From: Alloboseaceae bacterium BT-24-1
Lineage (GTDB): Bacteria > Pseudomonadota > Alphaproteobacteria > Rhizobiales > Beijerinckiaceae
NCBI GenBank assembly: GCA_025846845.1
Contig: JAOYTL010000024.1
Location: forward strand, 1-64,000
Direction: 5' to 3'
DNA: 64,000 bases
Shown here one piece after another: positions 18,549 through 27,413 of the stretch (positions are counted from its first letter, which is position 1; each line of letters opens with the position of its first letter). The notes under the pieces were generated by a model. The model searched no databases, had not been told where the DNA came from, and saw nothing but the letters and a program-made list of their open reading frames with translations. A program made the translations under genes and the position numbers.

Positions 18549-19229
18549 TCAGATCCAGTCGCCCCGCGCTGTCTCGGCCGCCTTGCGGATGGCGGCGATG
18601 TTGTCGGCATAAGCTGAGGGCCCGCCCTTGAACACCGCCGAGCCGGCGACCAGCACGTCGGCGCCGGCCTTGACCGCGAGCGGCGCCGTTTCGGGCGTGG
18701 CGCCGCCGTCGATCTCGAGCGCGATCGGGCGCTCGCCGATCAGGGCGCGCACCTGTGCGATCTTGTCGACGACCGAATGGATGAAGCTCTGGCCGCCGAA
18801 GCCCGGGTTCACCGTCATCAACAAGATCAGGTCGACATCGCCGATCAGGGGCTCTGCCGCGCTCGCCGGCGTGCCGGGATTGAGCACGATGCCGGCCTTC
18901 TTGCCCTGCGCCTTGATCGCCTGGATCGTGCGATGCGGATGCGGGCCGGCCTCGACATGGAACGAGATCAGGTCGGCACCGGCCTTGGCGAAGGCCTCGA
19001 TATAGGGATCGACCGGCGCGATCATCAAATGGACGTCGAAGAACTTCTTCGTATGGGGTCGGATCGCCTTCAGCACATCGGGGCCGAAGGTGATGTTGGG
19101 CACGAAATGCCCGTCCATCACGTCGCAGTGGATCCAGTCCGCGCCGGCTTCGTCGATGGCGCGGACCTCTTCGCCGAGCTTGGCGAAATCGGCCGAGAGG
19201 ATGGATGGGGCGATGCGGATCGTGCTCAT
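18549..19229 (-). CDS. rpe: Ribulose-phosphate 3-epimerase
   Basis: 226 residues from the internal ATG that gives MSTIRIAPSILSADFAKLGE, the conserved N-terminus. It interconverts ribulose 5-phosphate and xylulose 5-phosphate in the pentose phosphate pathway. Metal ligands and catalytic acids are visible in IHCDVMDGHFVPNITFGP (33-50), VHLMI, MTVNPGFGGQSF and LEIDGGATPETA, the last holding the second catalytic Asp. Length and motifs are entirely normal. It stands alone on the minus strand next to the GST pair. Confidence 0.95.
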   Translation of the reverse strand: MSTIRIAPSILSADFAKLGEEVRAIDEAGADWIHCDVMDGHFVPNITFGPDVLKAIRPHTKKFFDVHLMIAPVDPYIEAFAKAGADLISFHVEAGPHPHRTIQAIKAQGKKAGIVLNPGTPASAAEPLIGDVDLILLMTVNPGFGGQSFIHSVVDKIAQVRALIGERPIALEIDGGATPETAPLAVKAGADVLVAGSAVFKGGPSAYADNIAAIRKAAETARGDWI

Positions 19230-19281
19230 GCGGCGTGGTCTAGCGCCGCTGGATGTGTCCCGCAATCGCGAAAGGCCGCCG

Positions 19282-19959
19282 TCAGGCGCGCTTCAACGGG
19301 AATGACAGGCGCCGGTCGGCCTCGGCAATCTCGACGGCGGCCTGGGTGAAGGCGGGCCGGAGCTTCAGCCGGTCGAACCAGCGCGACAAGCCGTCGAAGG
19401 GCGCGAGCGACGGGCCGCCGAGGCGCAACGAGAACAGCACGCTCATGAACAGGGCGATGTCGGCGATCGAGACGGCATCACCGAAGAAGTCGCGGCCGGC
19501 GAGCCGGTCTTCGAGCACGGCATAGTGGTTCTCCAGCGCGCGCTCGGCGATCAGCGCGTCGGCCTCCTGAGCGAAGCGCCTGGTCTGGTCGGTCGACGGT
19601 GGGCTGGTGCGATGCATCAGCGGCTTCAGCGCCTGCAGCATGATCTCGTCGGCATAGAGCTCGTCGAGCCGGCAGCGGGCGCGGGCGCCGGGGCAGAGCG
19701 GGAGGAGCGACGGCTCAGGATAGGCGTCCTCGAGATATTCGAGGATCACGGTGGAATCGTAGAGCACCAGCCCGTCATCGTTCATGACCGGGACCTGCTG
19801 CTTGGGATTGATGGCGACGACTTCGGGATGCTTCGGATCGTAGCCGGTCGTCTGGTTGAACGGCACCATGATCCGCTCGAAGGCCAGGCCTTTTTCGCGC
19901 AATGCGATCTCGATCTTGCGCGAGAACAGACTGAGCGGCCCCGAATAGAGCGTGATCAT
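19282..19959 (-). CDS. Glutathione S-transferase family protein (tandem copy 1)
   Basis: 225 residues. The N-terminal thioredoxin fold starts ITLYSGPLSLFSRKIEIALR; the cis-Pro segment is PKQQVPVMNDDG and the glutathione-binding DST motif follows at YDSTVILEYLEDAYP. The C-terminal helical domain includes FFGDAVSIADIALFMSVLFS. It is closely similar along its length to the next gene (20121-20792), indicating a tandem duplication. No Cys replaces Ser in SLFSRK, so conjugation rather than thiol-disulfide reduction is more likely. Substrate unknown. Confidence 0.88.
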   Translation of the reverse strand: MITLYSGPLSLFSRKIEIALREKGLAFERIMVPFNQTTGYDPKHPEVVAINPKQQVPVMNDDGLVLYDSTVILEYLEDAYPEPSLLPLCPGARARCRLDELYADEIMLQALKPLMHRTSPPSTDQTRRFAQEADALIAERALENHYAVLEDRLAGRDFFGDAVSIADIALFMSVLFSLRLGGPSLAPFDGLSRWFDRLKLRPAFTQAAVEIAEADRRLSFPLKRA

Positions 19960-20120
19960 GGCAGGAACTCCGGCTTTGCTTGCAACGATCTTCGCAACTC
20001 TTCAGGTCAGCCTGCGTCAGCAGGGATTTCTTTGAGTCGGCGGCCGGGGCGTTGGCGGGAGTGGCATGGGGTGGCGTGCCTATGCGTTGCCGCCAGCGCA
20101 GGGGTCTCCGCCTCCCAGAG

Positions 20121-20792
20121 TTAGAGGCGCTGGAGCGGTAGCGAGAGCTTGCGGTCCCAATCGGCGATCTCGGTCAGTTGTGTCGCGAAGACGGGACGCG
20201 CGCCGACCCGCTCGTACCAGGCCGCGAGCGCCGGCAGGGCGGCGAATGACGGCCCGGCCAGCCGGCGGACATAATGCACCATCAGAAACATTCCGATGTC
20301 GGCGACGGAAAAGGCGCCGCAGAGATAGGGCTTTTGGCCGAGCGCCGCTTCGATCTCGACGAAATGGCGCGCCAGCAGGCCTTCGCCCGCCCTGGCCTCA
20401 CCCTCCGCCTGCTCCAGCTCCGCCTGCGGCAGGCGTTCGCCGTTGCGGTGGAAGAGCTGGCGCAGTGCGCCGAACACCACTTCGTCGGCGAAGAGCTCGT
20501 GCTGGCGGCAGCGCGCCCGCTCGACCGGCGTCGCGGGGTAGAGCGGCGGCTGCGGATAGGCCTCGTTGAGATATTCGAGGATCAGGGTGGAATCGTAGAT
20601 CGTCAGCTCGCCATCGACCAGGACCGGCACCTGCCCCTTCGGGTTGGCGGCAAGTACGTCGGGGTGCTTCGGATTGTAGCCGACCATCTGGTTGAACGGC
20701 ACCACGACGCGCTCGAAGGGCAGGCCCTTCTCGGCAAGGGCGATCTCGACCTTGCGGCCGAACAGGCTGAGTGGTCCGGAATAAAGCTTCAT
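20121..20792 (-). CDS. Glutathione S-transferase family protein (tandem copy 2)
   Basis: 223 residues from the ATG that aligns with its neighbour (MKLYSGPLSLFGRKVEIALA); earlier in-frame ATGs at 20807 and 20840 would add an unrelated N-terminus. The same GST landmarks are present: PKGQVPVLVDGE, YDSTLILEYLNEAYP and LCGAFSVADIGMFLMVHYV. It shares with copy 1 the phrases SGPLSLF, EKG, PFNQ, GY(N/D)PKHP and DSTLILEYL, so the pair arose by duplication and then diverged. Cytoplasmic; substrate unknown. Confidence 0.88.
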   Translation of the reverse strand: MKLYSGPLSLFGRKVEIALAEKGLPFERVVVPFNQMVGYNPKHPDVLAANPKGQVPVLVDGELTIYDSTLILEYLNEAYPQPPLYPATPVERARCRQHELFADEVVFGALRQLFHRNGERLPQAELEQAEGEARAGEGLLARHFVEIEAALGQKPYLCGAFSVADIGMFLMVHYVRRLAGPSFAALPALAAWYERVGARPVFATQLTEIADWDRKLSLPLQRL

Positions 20793-20857
20793 TGGTTTCG
20801 TCCCCATGCCCCAGCCGTCAAAGCGGCCGGTTGCGGGCAAGCTGGGGGGTGGTCTGG

Positions 20858-21883
20858 TCAGCCCGCGTCAGCAGGCGCCTCCCTGCGCCTGATCCGCGCC
20901 GCGATGCCGCGCAGCAGCCAGGGCAGCAGATAGATCGGGAACTGGGCCAGCGCGAAATAGAGAAAGGTGGTCGGCGGTACGCCGGCGCCGAGCGCGGCGA
21001 CCAGCAGGCCCATGTTCCGCTGGCCGGTGCCATAGCCGATCATGAAGCGCTCGGAGCGGGGAAAGCGGCGCAAGGCCAGCCAGGCGCTGGCCAGGCCGAC
21101 GGCAGAGACCAGGAAGGCGACGGCGAGGAAGAGCGCGACCTGCCCGGGCCGCTCCATCGCCGATTTGGTGACACCGTCCATCGCCGCGATGGCGAAGATG
21201 AAATACATCAGCACGCCGAAGCCATCGAGATTGGGCTTCAACGCGCGAATGCGTCCTGCTCCGAGCCAGCGCCTTATGGCGAAGGCGACGACCATGCCGC
21301 CGCCGATGAACATGACGAGCCGCAAGGCCAGCGCCATCCGGTCGAGCGGGACGGCAGCTCCCGCCAGCCAGTCGACCAGGAACGGTGCGATGAGCGGGCT
21401 TGCGATCGTGGTGACGATGACGCCGGCGATGATCAGCGAGGGCTCGAAGCCGTAGAGGATGGCGACTGCGGGCGAGGACATGATCGGCGGCGCCGCGCCC
21501 ATGATCGCGATGCCGAGCAGGAGGCCGGGATCGAGCGCTTCGCGGCCGAGCAGCAGGAGGGCGGCGGCGATCAGCAGGGCCGGGACGAACATCAGCCAGA
21601 GGCAGGTCAGGATGAGCTTCAGCGGCCGGCGCACGAGGCCGGCGATCACGCCGAGATCGGCGCGCATGAACACCACCGTGGTGAAGCAGAAGATCGTGAT
21701 CGGCAGGAGCGGGCGCGCCGCCGCCGAAAACTGCGGCAAGGCGAGCCCGAGGAAGATCGAAAGCGCGAAGCCCTGCGTGCCGTAGCGGCCGAGCAGAGCG
21801 AGGGCGGAGGCGAGGGCGGCGAGCATCGAAACCGGGAGAGCGAAACGGGGCGCCACACTGGCCGATCCGGAGGGCGCCGTCAT
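20858..21883 (-). CDS. BASS-superfamily (bile acid:sodium symporter-like) membrane protein
   Basis: 341 residues, nine to ten hydrophobic segments. The layout and the phrases GIAIMGAAPPIMSSPAVAILYG and YGTGQRNMGLLVAALGAG match the sodium/bile-acid symporter superfamily, in which the two discontinuous helices carry the sodium sites. It would transport an organic anion with sodium. It is more distant from typical BASS proteins than the second one at 23424-24296, lacking the usual first-half motif, so the substrate class is open. It ends about 65 bases before the GST copy 2 start on the same strand. Confidence 0.7.
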   Translation of the reverse strand: MTAPSGSASVAPRFALPVSMLAALASALALLGRYGTQGFALSIFLGLALPQFSAAARPLLPITIFCFTTVVFMRADLGVIAGLVRRPLKLILTCLWLMFVPALLIAAALLLLGREALDPGLLLGIAIMGAAPPIMSSPAVAILYGFEPSLIIAGVIVTTIASPLIAPFLVDWLAGAAVPLDRMALALRLVMFIGGGMVVAFAIRRWLGAGRIRALKPNLDGFGVLMYFIFAIAAMDGVTKSAMERPGQVALFLAVAFLVSAVGLASAWLALRRFPRSERFMIGYGTGQRNMGLLVAALGAGVPPTTFLYFALAQFPIYLLPWLLRGIAARIRRREAPADAG

Positions 21884-22040
21884 CCGGCATGGGCGCAGGG
21901 CGCTCCAGCGTCATTGCGAGTGCCATAGGCTGAAGTCGTCCTGCCGGAACGAGTCTCTCCCGGAATCCGCGTCGCTCGCAATCTATGTCGTCACCGGTCG
22001 CAGAAAATTGCGCACGACCAGCCTGCCTGATCGGTAATCC

Positions 22041-22055
22041 TGCTGCATTGCAGCA
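22041..22055. promoter_or_regulatory. Palindrome upstream of the first DadA-like gene
   Basis: TGCTGCA-T-TGCAGCA is a perfect 15-base inverted repeat lying 118 bases before the FAD oxidoreductase gene and about 160 bases before the divergent BASS gene. It could be an operator for either; no regulator gene is adjacent. Confidence 0.35.
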
Positions 22056-22172
22056 AGTGGGGCAGAAGCTACGAAACTTTGCCGGTTATGCCGCAATATT
22101 CCACACAAGAGCTGACAGCGCTGCGCTCGGCGCTATTCTTGCAGGAGGGGAAGGCTGGCGGAGGCAGGTTGG

Positions 22173-23420
22173 ATGCGCACGGACGCGATCGTTGTTGGGG
22201 CGGGCATCGTCGGGATTTCGGTGGCGCTGCATCTGCAGAAAGCCGGCCGCTCGGTGCTGCTGGTCGATCGCGGCCAGCCCGGCGGCGAGACCAGCTATGG
22301 CAATGCCGGTTTGATCCAGCGCGAGGGCGTCTACCCCTACGGCTTTCCGCATGATTTCGGTGCGCTCATCCGCTATGCGATGAACAACACCATCGACGCG
22401 CATTATCACTGGAATGCGATCCCGAAGCTCGCGCCGTTTCTGTGGTCGTACTGGATGCATTCGCGCGCCTCGCAGCATGAGGCGATCGCCCACAAATACG
22501 CGACCCTGATCGAGCATTGCGTGACCGAGCACGATGCGCTGGCGCAGGAAGCCGGCGCAACCGACCTGCTCCGCCGCAAGGGTTGGATGAAGGTGTTCCG
22601 CACGCCCTTCGAGCAGGAGACCCGGCTGGCGGAAGCAGCGCGCTGGAAGCGCGATTACGGCCTGAACCATCGCGCCCTCGATGCTGCAGCCTTGCGGATC
22701 GAGGAACCGCATCTCGACCAGAGCCTGATCGGCGGACTGCACTGGACCGACCCGGTGACGGTGATCGACCCGCTCGGCCTGTCCAAGGCCTATCTGGCGC
22801 TGTTTGAAAAACTCGGCGGGCGCGTCGCGCAGGGCGATGCCGGGACGCTGGCGCAGGACGGCGACCGCTGGAGCGTGACGCTGGCTGATGGCACCAAGGC
22901 GCTCGGCATGGACGCTGTCGTCGCGCTCGGCCCCTGGGCCGACGTGCTGACGCGCCGGCTCGGCTATCATCTGCCGCTTGCGGTCAAGCGCGGCTATCAC
23001 ATGCACTACAAGCCGCTCGGCAATGCCGTGCTGAACCATCCGGTGCTCGACACCGAGCGCGGCTATTTCCTGGCGCCGATGCGCCAGGGCGTGCGCCTCA
23101 CCACCGGGGCCGAGTTCGCCAATCGCGATGCACCGAAGACGCCGGTGCAGCTCGCGCGCGCCGAGCCGATCGCCAGGACGCTGTTCCCGCTCGGCGAGCG
23201 GCTCGATGCCGAGCCCTGGCTCGGCAACCGGCCGTGCACGCCCGACATGATGCCGATCATCGGTCCGGCCCCGAAGCACCGGAACCTGTGGTTCTCCTTC
23301 GGCCACGCCCATCACGGGCTGACGCTGGCGGCGGTGACCGGGCGCATGGTCGCCGAGATGGTCAGCGGCCAGAAGGTCTTCGTCGATCCGACGCCGTTCG
23401 CGCCGGCGCGCTTCGGCTGA
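22173..23420 (+). CDS. DadA-like FAD-dependent amino-acid oxidoreductase (copy 1)
   Basis: 415 residues. The Rossmann FAD motif VVGAGIVGISVALHL (about 7-21) opens the protein, followed by ETSYGNAGLIQREGV, a DAO/DadA-family landmark. The C-terminal FAD-contact region reads PCTPDMMPIIGPAPKHRNLW and FSFGHAHHGLTLA. These enzymes oxidise D-amino acids or secondary amines and pass electrons to the respiratory chain. No membrane helix is seen. A second, diverged DadA-like gene lies at 24916-26148, and each is close to a BASS transporter gene, hinting at paired uptake and oxidation of a related substrate. Substrate unknown. Confidence 0.85.
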   Translation: MRTDAIVVGAGIVGISVALHLQKAGRSVLLVDRGQPGGETSYGNAGLIQREGVYPYGFPHDFGALIRYAMNNTIDAHYHWNAIPKLAPFLWSYWMHSRASQHEAIAHKYATLIEHCVTEHDALAQEAGATDLLRRKGWMKVFRTPFEQETRLAEAARWKRDYGLNHRALDAAALRIEEPHLDQSLIGGLHWTDPVTVIDPLGLSKAYLALFEKLGGRVAQGDAGTLAQDGDRWSVTLADGTKALGMDAVVALGPWADVLTRRLGYHLPLAVKRGYHMHYKPLGNAVLNHPVLDTERGYFLAPMRQGVRLTTGAEFANRDAPKTPVQLARAEPIARTLFPLGERLDAEPWLGNRPCTPDMMPIIGPAPKHRNLWFSFGHAHHGLTLAAVTGRMVAEMVSGQKVFVDPTPFAPARFG

Positions 23421-23423
23421 GTC

Positions 23424-24296
23424 TCAGGCGGCCTGTGGCGTTGCGCTCCGGCGCAGCAGCCAGACGGCGAAGGCCGAGGCTGTCACATACATGACCAGGC
23501 TGTAGATGCCGGGCACTACGGCTGCAGCCGGGTTCCGCAGCACGTTGAGCGCGATGAAGATCGCCAGCGCCGCATTGTGGATGCCGATCTCCATGGCGAT
23601 TGCCACCGCCTGCCCTTTCGGCAGGCGCAGCGCCAACGGAGCGAGATAGCCGGCCAGCATGCTGACGAGGTTGAAAGCGAGGCAAGCTCCGCCCACCGCA
23701 ATCAGGCTCGGCAAGAGTGCCTTGCGTTCCATGTAGATTGCGATCGCGATCAGGGCGACGAGCACGAGGATCGAGAAGAGCTTGATCGGTTTCTCGGCGC
23801 TCCGGGCGAAGTGCTCAGCCTTCGCCCGGAGCAGCATGCCGATGGCGACCGGGATCAGGATGATGGCGGCGACCTCGACGACCTTGCGGTGTGGCGGCGG
23901 CACATACTGGCCGGCGCCCAGGAAATAGTCGAGCGAGAGGTCGAGCACGATCGGCAGGGTGAGCAGGCAGAGCAGGCTGTTGACCGCTGTCAGGGTGATG
24001 TTGAGCGCGACGTCGCCGCGGGCGAGATGGCTGTAGATATTGGCCGTCGCCCCGCCCGGCGCGGCCGCGAGCAGCATCAGGCCGACGGCATGATCGGGCG
24101 AGAGCTTCAGCCAGATCGCGATCGCGAAGGCGGCGAGCGGCAGCAGCAGGACCTGGAGGAACAGGCCGAAGCCGACGGCGAGCGGATAGCGCGCGACGCG
24201 GCGGAAATCCTCGAGCGACAGGCTCAGACCCAGCCCGAGCATGACGATGCCGATGGCGAGCGGCAGCAGCAGATCGGTCAGGATCGAAGCCTGCAT
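23424..24296 (-). CDS. Bile acid:sodium symporter family transporter
   Basis: 290 residues with nine to ten membrane segments, the common size for bacterial BASS proteins. The family phrases MLLAAAPGGATANIYSHLA (about 74-92), TLTAVNSLLCLLTLPI and AMEIGIHNAALAIFIALNV are clear; the Asn, Glu and Gln residues within them form the sodium sites. It imports organic anions with sodium. It converges on the DadA-like gene at 22173 with a 3-base gap. Confidence 0.9.
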   Translation of the reverse strand: MQASILTDLLLPLAIGIVMLGLGLSLSLEDFRRVARYPLAVGFGLFLQVLLLPLAAFAIAIWLKLSPDHAVGLMLLAAAPGGATANIYSHLARGDVALNITLTAVNSLLCLLTLPIVLDLSLDYFLGAGQYVPPPHRKVVEVAAIILIPVAIGMLLRAKAEHFARSAEKPIKLFSILVLVALIAIAIYMERKALLPSLIAVGGACLAFNLVSMLAGYLAPLALRLPKGQAVAIAMEIGIHNAALAIFIALNVLRNPAAAVVPGIYSLVMYVTASAFAVWLLRRSATPQAA

Positions 24297-24427
24297 GCGC
24301 GTTTCCCCTTGTCGGCATTTCTATGCCTTAGGGTCAGGCTAGTTGAGGAAGAGCGGCTACGCCACTGAGACGATAGACTCTTGTCTGGAAAGGTTTTCCG
24401 ATTCTTTCGGCGATCCCGGACCTAACG

Positions 24428-24838
24428 TTAGAACGAGGCGCAGGCCGGCTTGAGGATCAGCCCGACTGATTGCTGGCTGAAGCTGCGTTTGTAGGCCTCG
24501 GTGATGGCGGCGAGCTTCTCGCGACTCCCGGCCTCGTCAGACGTTGCGATCAGCACGAGCTTGCTCGGTTCGCGGATCAGCCTGCCGCGTTCGCGGTCAC
24601 GATATTGCCCGCTGGCGTCGAGGATGGTGAGCCCGTCGGGGAAGCGCGGCGTCACCTCCGCATCGACGAAGCTGCGGAAGGCGGCTTCGCTGACGCCGAC
24701 GTGATCGCCGATCTTGCGGCCGAAGAGCAGTTCCGCCGAGAGCATGGCCTGCTGGCCGGGCGCGCAGGCCTGCGGTGCGAAGCTGGCGCAGCCAGCGAGC
24801 GAGCCCGCCAGAAGGAGCGCAAAGCCGAGTCGGATCAT
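24428..24838 (-). CDS. DUF3574 family lipoprotein
   Basis: 136 residues. The N-terminus MIRLGFALLLAGSLAGC is a lipoprotein signal with lipobox LAGC, so Cys17 should be lipidated. The remainder (ELLFGRKIGD, SFVDAEVTPRFPDGLTILD, GQYRD, EPSKLVLI) matches DUF3574, a small periplasmic family of unknown function. A C-terminal Cys (133) may pair with Cys26. It stands between the BASS gene and the second DadA-like gene on the same strand, with gaps of about 80-130 bases. Confidence 0.85.
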   Translation of the reverse strand: MIRLGFALLLAGSLAGCASFAPQACAPGQQAMLSAELLFGRKIGDHVGVSEAAFRSFVDAEVTPRFPDGLTILDASGQYRDRERGRLIREPSKLVLIATSDEAGSREKLAAITEAYKRSFSQQSVGLILKPACASF

Positions 24839-24915
24839 GGCGTTGTTCCTGCGGGCTGAGAGGTCTATTCAGCCGTTTGAAGAACTGATTCAAGCCTAGC
24901 GCCAGTACGCTCCTT

Positions 24916-26148
24916 TCAGAAGCGCTGCGGGCTGAAATGGCTGAGGTCGATCGCGGGTTGGCGGCCGGCGATCAGCGCGGCGACGAGATCGGCCGTCGCG
25001 GTCGACTGGGTCATGCCGTAATGGCCGTGGCCGAAAGCGTAGACGACATTGGGATTGCGGCTCGCCTTGCCGATCACCGGCAGCGAATCCGGCAGCGACG
25101 GGCGAAAGCCCATCCATAGGCGGCCGCGGTCGAAGGCCGGCAGCCCGTCGACCAGTGTCGCGGCCTTGTCGTAGAGCGCCTTGGTGCGGGCATGGTTCGG
25201 CACTGCGTGCAAGCCGCCGAACTCGACCGCGCCGCCGATGCGCAGGCCGCTTTCGAGGGGCGTCATGACGAAGCCGTGGTCCTTGAAACCGACCGGGCGG
25301 CTGGTCAGGCCGGTGACGCCCGGGAAGCTGACATTGTAGCCGCGCTCGGTGTCGAGCGGGATGTTGTCACCCATCGCCGCCGCCAGCGGCTTCGACCAGG
25401 CACCGGCCGCGACGACGACGCGATCGACGACGCGCTGCCAGCCGTTCGGGCCGATCAGGGCAGGGCGCTCGCCCACCGAGATGTTGTCGACCTCAGCCTT
25501 CTCGAATGTGGCGCCGCGCGCCAGAGCCGCCTCGAAGAGCGCCATGGTGAGGGCGAGCGGGTCGCTGATATGGGCGGCGTCGGGGTGGAAGGCGGCGCCG
25601 GCAAAGCGATTCTTCAGCGCCGGCTCCATCTGGCGCAGTTCCTGTGGCTGCAGCATGTCGACGGCGATGCCGGCGGCGCGCTGGCGCCGGGCGAGCTCCT
25701 CGAGATGCGGGCCGTCCTTTGCATCGCCATAGGCGTAGAGCGCGCCGCGGCGGTGGATGTGCCCGCCGAGCCCGGCCTTCTCGGCGCGTGCCAGCCAGGC
25801 CGGCAGCGCCAGCTGCTGGATGGCGATGATTCCCGCGATCGAGCGCTCATAGGCGGCGGGGCGCGCTGCTAGCAGGAAGCGCGCCAGCCAGGGCAGCAGT
25901 TGCGGGAGATAGCCGAGGCGGATCGTCAGTGGCCCAAGCGGATCGAGCAGGAAACCCGGCACCTTGCGCAGCATGTTCGGGCTAGCGATCGGCAGCACGT
26001 CGGTATGCGCAATGATGCCGGCATTGCCGCGCGAGGGGCCGAAGGCTGGCCCCTCCTTGTCGACGAGCAGGACCTCGTGGCCCTCGTCGAGCAAAGCGTG
26101 GGCGGTGGCCGTGCCGACGATGCCGGCGCCGATGATCGCGATCTTCAT
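24916..26148 (-). CDS. DadA-like FAD-dependent amino-acid oxidoreductase (copy 2)
   Basis: 410 residues. FAD motif IIGAGIVGTATAHALLDEG (4-22), then GPSRGNAGIIAHTDVLPIASP, and the C-terminal RLWMGFRPSLPDSLPVIG and YAFGHGHYGMTQS, which are closer to genuine D-amino acid dehydrogenase DadA than copy 1. It should oxidise a D-amino acid or similar amine and feed electrons to quinone. Its start overlaps the stop of the upstream cupin gene by four bases (ATGA), so the two form a coupled operon, divergent from a GntR regulator. Confidence 0.87.
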   Translation of the reverse strand: MKIAIIGAGIVGTATAHALLDEGHEVLLVDKEGPAFGPSRGNAGIIAHTDVLPIASPNMLRKVPGFLLDPLGPLTIRLGYLPQLLPWLARFLLAARPAAYERSIAGIIAIQQLALPAWLARAEKAGLGGHIHRRGALYAYGDAKDGPHLEELARRQRAAGIAVDMLQPQELRQMEPALKNRFAGAAFHPDAAHISDPLALTMALFEAALARGATFEKAEVDNISVGERPALIGPNGWQRVVDRVVVAAGAWSKPLAAAMGDNIPLDTERGYNVSFPGVTGLTSRPVGFKDHGFVMTPLESGLRIGGAVEFGGLHAVPNHARTKALYDKAATLVDGLPAFDRGRLWMGFRPSLPDSLPVIGKASRNPNVVYAFGHGHYGMTQSTATADLVAALIAGRQPAIDLSHFSPQRF

Positions 26149-26471
26149 GTCGTGGGCAGGAGCTTGAGCGCCGCCGGCTGCTTCACCTCGATCTCGACGA
26201 AGGCGATCGGGTGGGCTGAGCCGTTCATCACGTCGTGCTGGATGCCGGCCTGGCGCATATAGGCCTGGCCCTGGGCCAGCGGCACGTCGGTCTCCTTGGC
26301 GCCGTCATGGATGCGCAAGGTGCCGGCGACCAGCATGATCACGAAATAGGGCCAGCCATGGCTGTGCCAGCCGGTCACTGCGCCCGGTTCGAAATCCCAG
26401 CGCGTGATCCGGACCGTGTCGTCGTCCTGCTGGAGCGTGGCGACGGCGGGGATCGTGCAGGCGAACGCCAT
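26145..26471 (-). CDS. Small cupin-domain protein
   Basis: 108 residues from the ATG preceded 7 bases earlier by GGAGG; the longer open frame would run through the regulator's operator. A single cupin barrel is visible: GAVTGWHSHGWPYFVIMLVAG holds the first-motif His residues and the later QAYMRQAGIQHDVMNGS supplies another His. Such proteins bind a metal and act as small dioxygenases, isomerases or ligand sensors. It is translationally coupled to the DadA-like gene, so a role in the same amine or amino-acid pathway is likely but unproven. Confidence 0.8.
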   Translation of the reverse strand: MAFACTIPAVATLQQDDDTVRITRWDFEPGAVTGWHSHGWPYFVIMLVAGTLRIHDGAKETDVPLAQGQAYMRQAGIQHDVMNGSAHPIAFVEIEVKQPAALKLLPTT

Positions 26472-26543
26472 GTCGGCCTCCATTCGCGGGATCTTAACCG
26501 CGGATCGGCCGGCTTGCCTGCCTTGCGGTCTTGTTGAAAGTTC

Positions 26544-26553
26544 TGATATATCA
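26544..26553. promoter_or_regulatory. TGATATATCA palindrome, candidate GntR operator (site 1)
   Basis: A perfect 10-bp palindrome in the cupin-GntR divergent region, 38 bases before the regulator ATG and 73 bases before the cupin ATG. A 9-of-10 copy lies just after the regulator gene (27301-27310). GntR/FCD proteins typically bind short AT-rich palindromes of this kind. Confidence 0.5.
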
Positions 26554-26590
26554 ATGGTATCCGGTGCGTCAAGCATCGCTGGTGCCGCCC

Positions 26591-27277
26591 ATGCCCGAGA
26601 ATGCCCGCATTTCCGGCGAGGATGCCGTCGGCGTTCGTGCCAACGCCAGCCTGTCCGATCTGGCCTATCGCCGCCTCGAAGAGGCGATCGTCACCCTGTC
26701 CCTCCGGCCGGGAGCGGTGCTGACCGAAGCGCAGATGATCGAGCTCGTCGGGGTCGGCCGTACCCCGGTGCGGGAAGCGCTGATCAGGCTGGCGCAGCAG
26801 GGGCTTGTCGAGATTCTGCCGCGCAAGGGCGTCGTGGTCACGGCCATCGACGCGATCGACGTGATGGCGGCGCTCGACGCCCGGGAAGTTCTGGAGCGCC
26901 TGATCGCGACGGAGGCGGCGAAACGGGCCGGCCCGGCCGAGCGCAGCGCCATCCTCGCCAAGGCGCGGGCGATGCGCGAGGCGGCGCAGGCGGACGACGT
27001 CAACGCTTACATGCGCCTCGACAAGGAGCTCGATACGCTGGTCGCGGCTGCGGCGCGCAGCCCCTATGCCAGCCGCGCCGTCGAGCCGTTGCAGGCGCTG
27101 ATCCGCCGCGCCTGGTATTTCTTCGACCGGCAGATCGATCTCGGACCGGCGGCGAGCCACCATGTGACCCTGGCCCAGGCGCTGGTAGCGGGCGAACCTG
27201 CCGCCGCGGCGGATGCCAGCGATGCGCTGATGCGCCATCTGCGCAGCGGGTTGATGGCTGCGCTGCAGCGCGAATGA
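26591..27277 (+). CDS. GntR-family transcriptional regulator (FCD subfamily)
   Basis: 228 residues from ATG 26591; the upstream in-frame TTG would translate through the operator. The N-terminal winged helix (about 18-80) contains AYRRLEEAIVTLSLRPGAVL and VGRTPVREALIRLAQQGLVE, the GntR recognition helix. The C-terminal FCD-type ligand domain (about 90-225) is all-helical. It probably represses its own gene, the divergent cupin-DadA operon and perhaps the flavin reductase downstream, with an amino acid or its oxidation product as inducer; the flanking TGATATATC sites support that. Confidence 0.88.
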   Translation: MPENARISGEDAVGVRANASLSDLAYRRLEEAIVTLSLRPGAVLTEAQMIELVGVGRTPVREALIRLAQQGLVEILPRKGVVVTAIDAIDVMAALDAREVLERLIATEAAKRAGPAERSAILAKARAMREAAQADDVNAYMRLDKELDTLVAAAARSPYASRAVEPLQALIRRAWYFFDRQIDLGPAASHHVTLAQALVAGEPAAAADASDALMRHLRSGLMAALQRE

Positions 27278-27300
27278 GCTGGGCTATCAACTGGCGGCGG

Positions 27301-27310
27301 TGATATATCT
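27301..27310. promoter_or_regulatory. TGATATATCT, candidate GntR operator (site 2)
   Basis: Nine of ten bases match the palindrome at 26544-26553. It lies 104 bases before the flavin reductase ATG and 24 bases after the regulator gene, so the same regulator may control the reductase. Confidence 0.4.
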
Positions 27311-27413
27311 TAACCTTGCGCCGGAAAGGGCCGTTATGTCGGCAATTGCTGAAACTGGCCTTTTACCCCTGCGTGCTTAGATAAAGCGCAGTATCCTGGC
27401 GCAGAGTTGGGCG

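Noticed and set aside
24301..24427. Riboswitch-like leader (a GCCACTG string resembling a cobalamin-box fragment)
   Set aside because: Only a short string matches; no consistent stems or B12-box core could be drawn, and the adjacent genes are not cobalamin-related.
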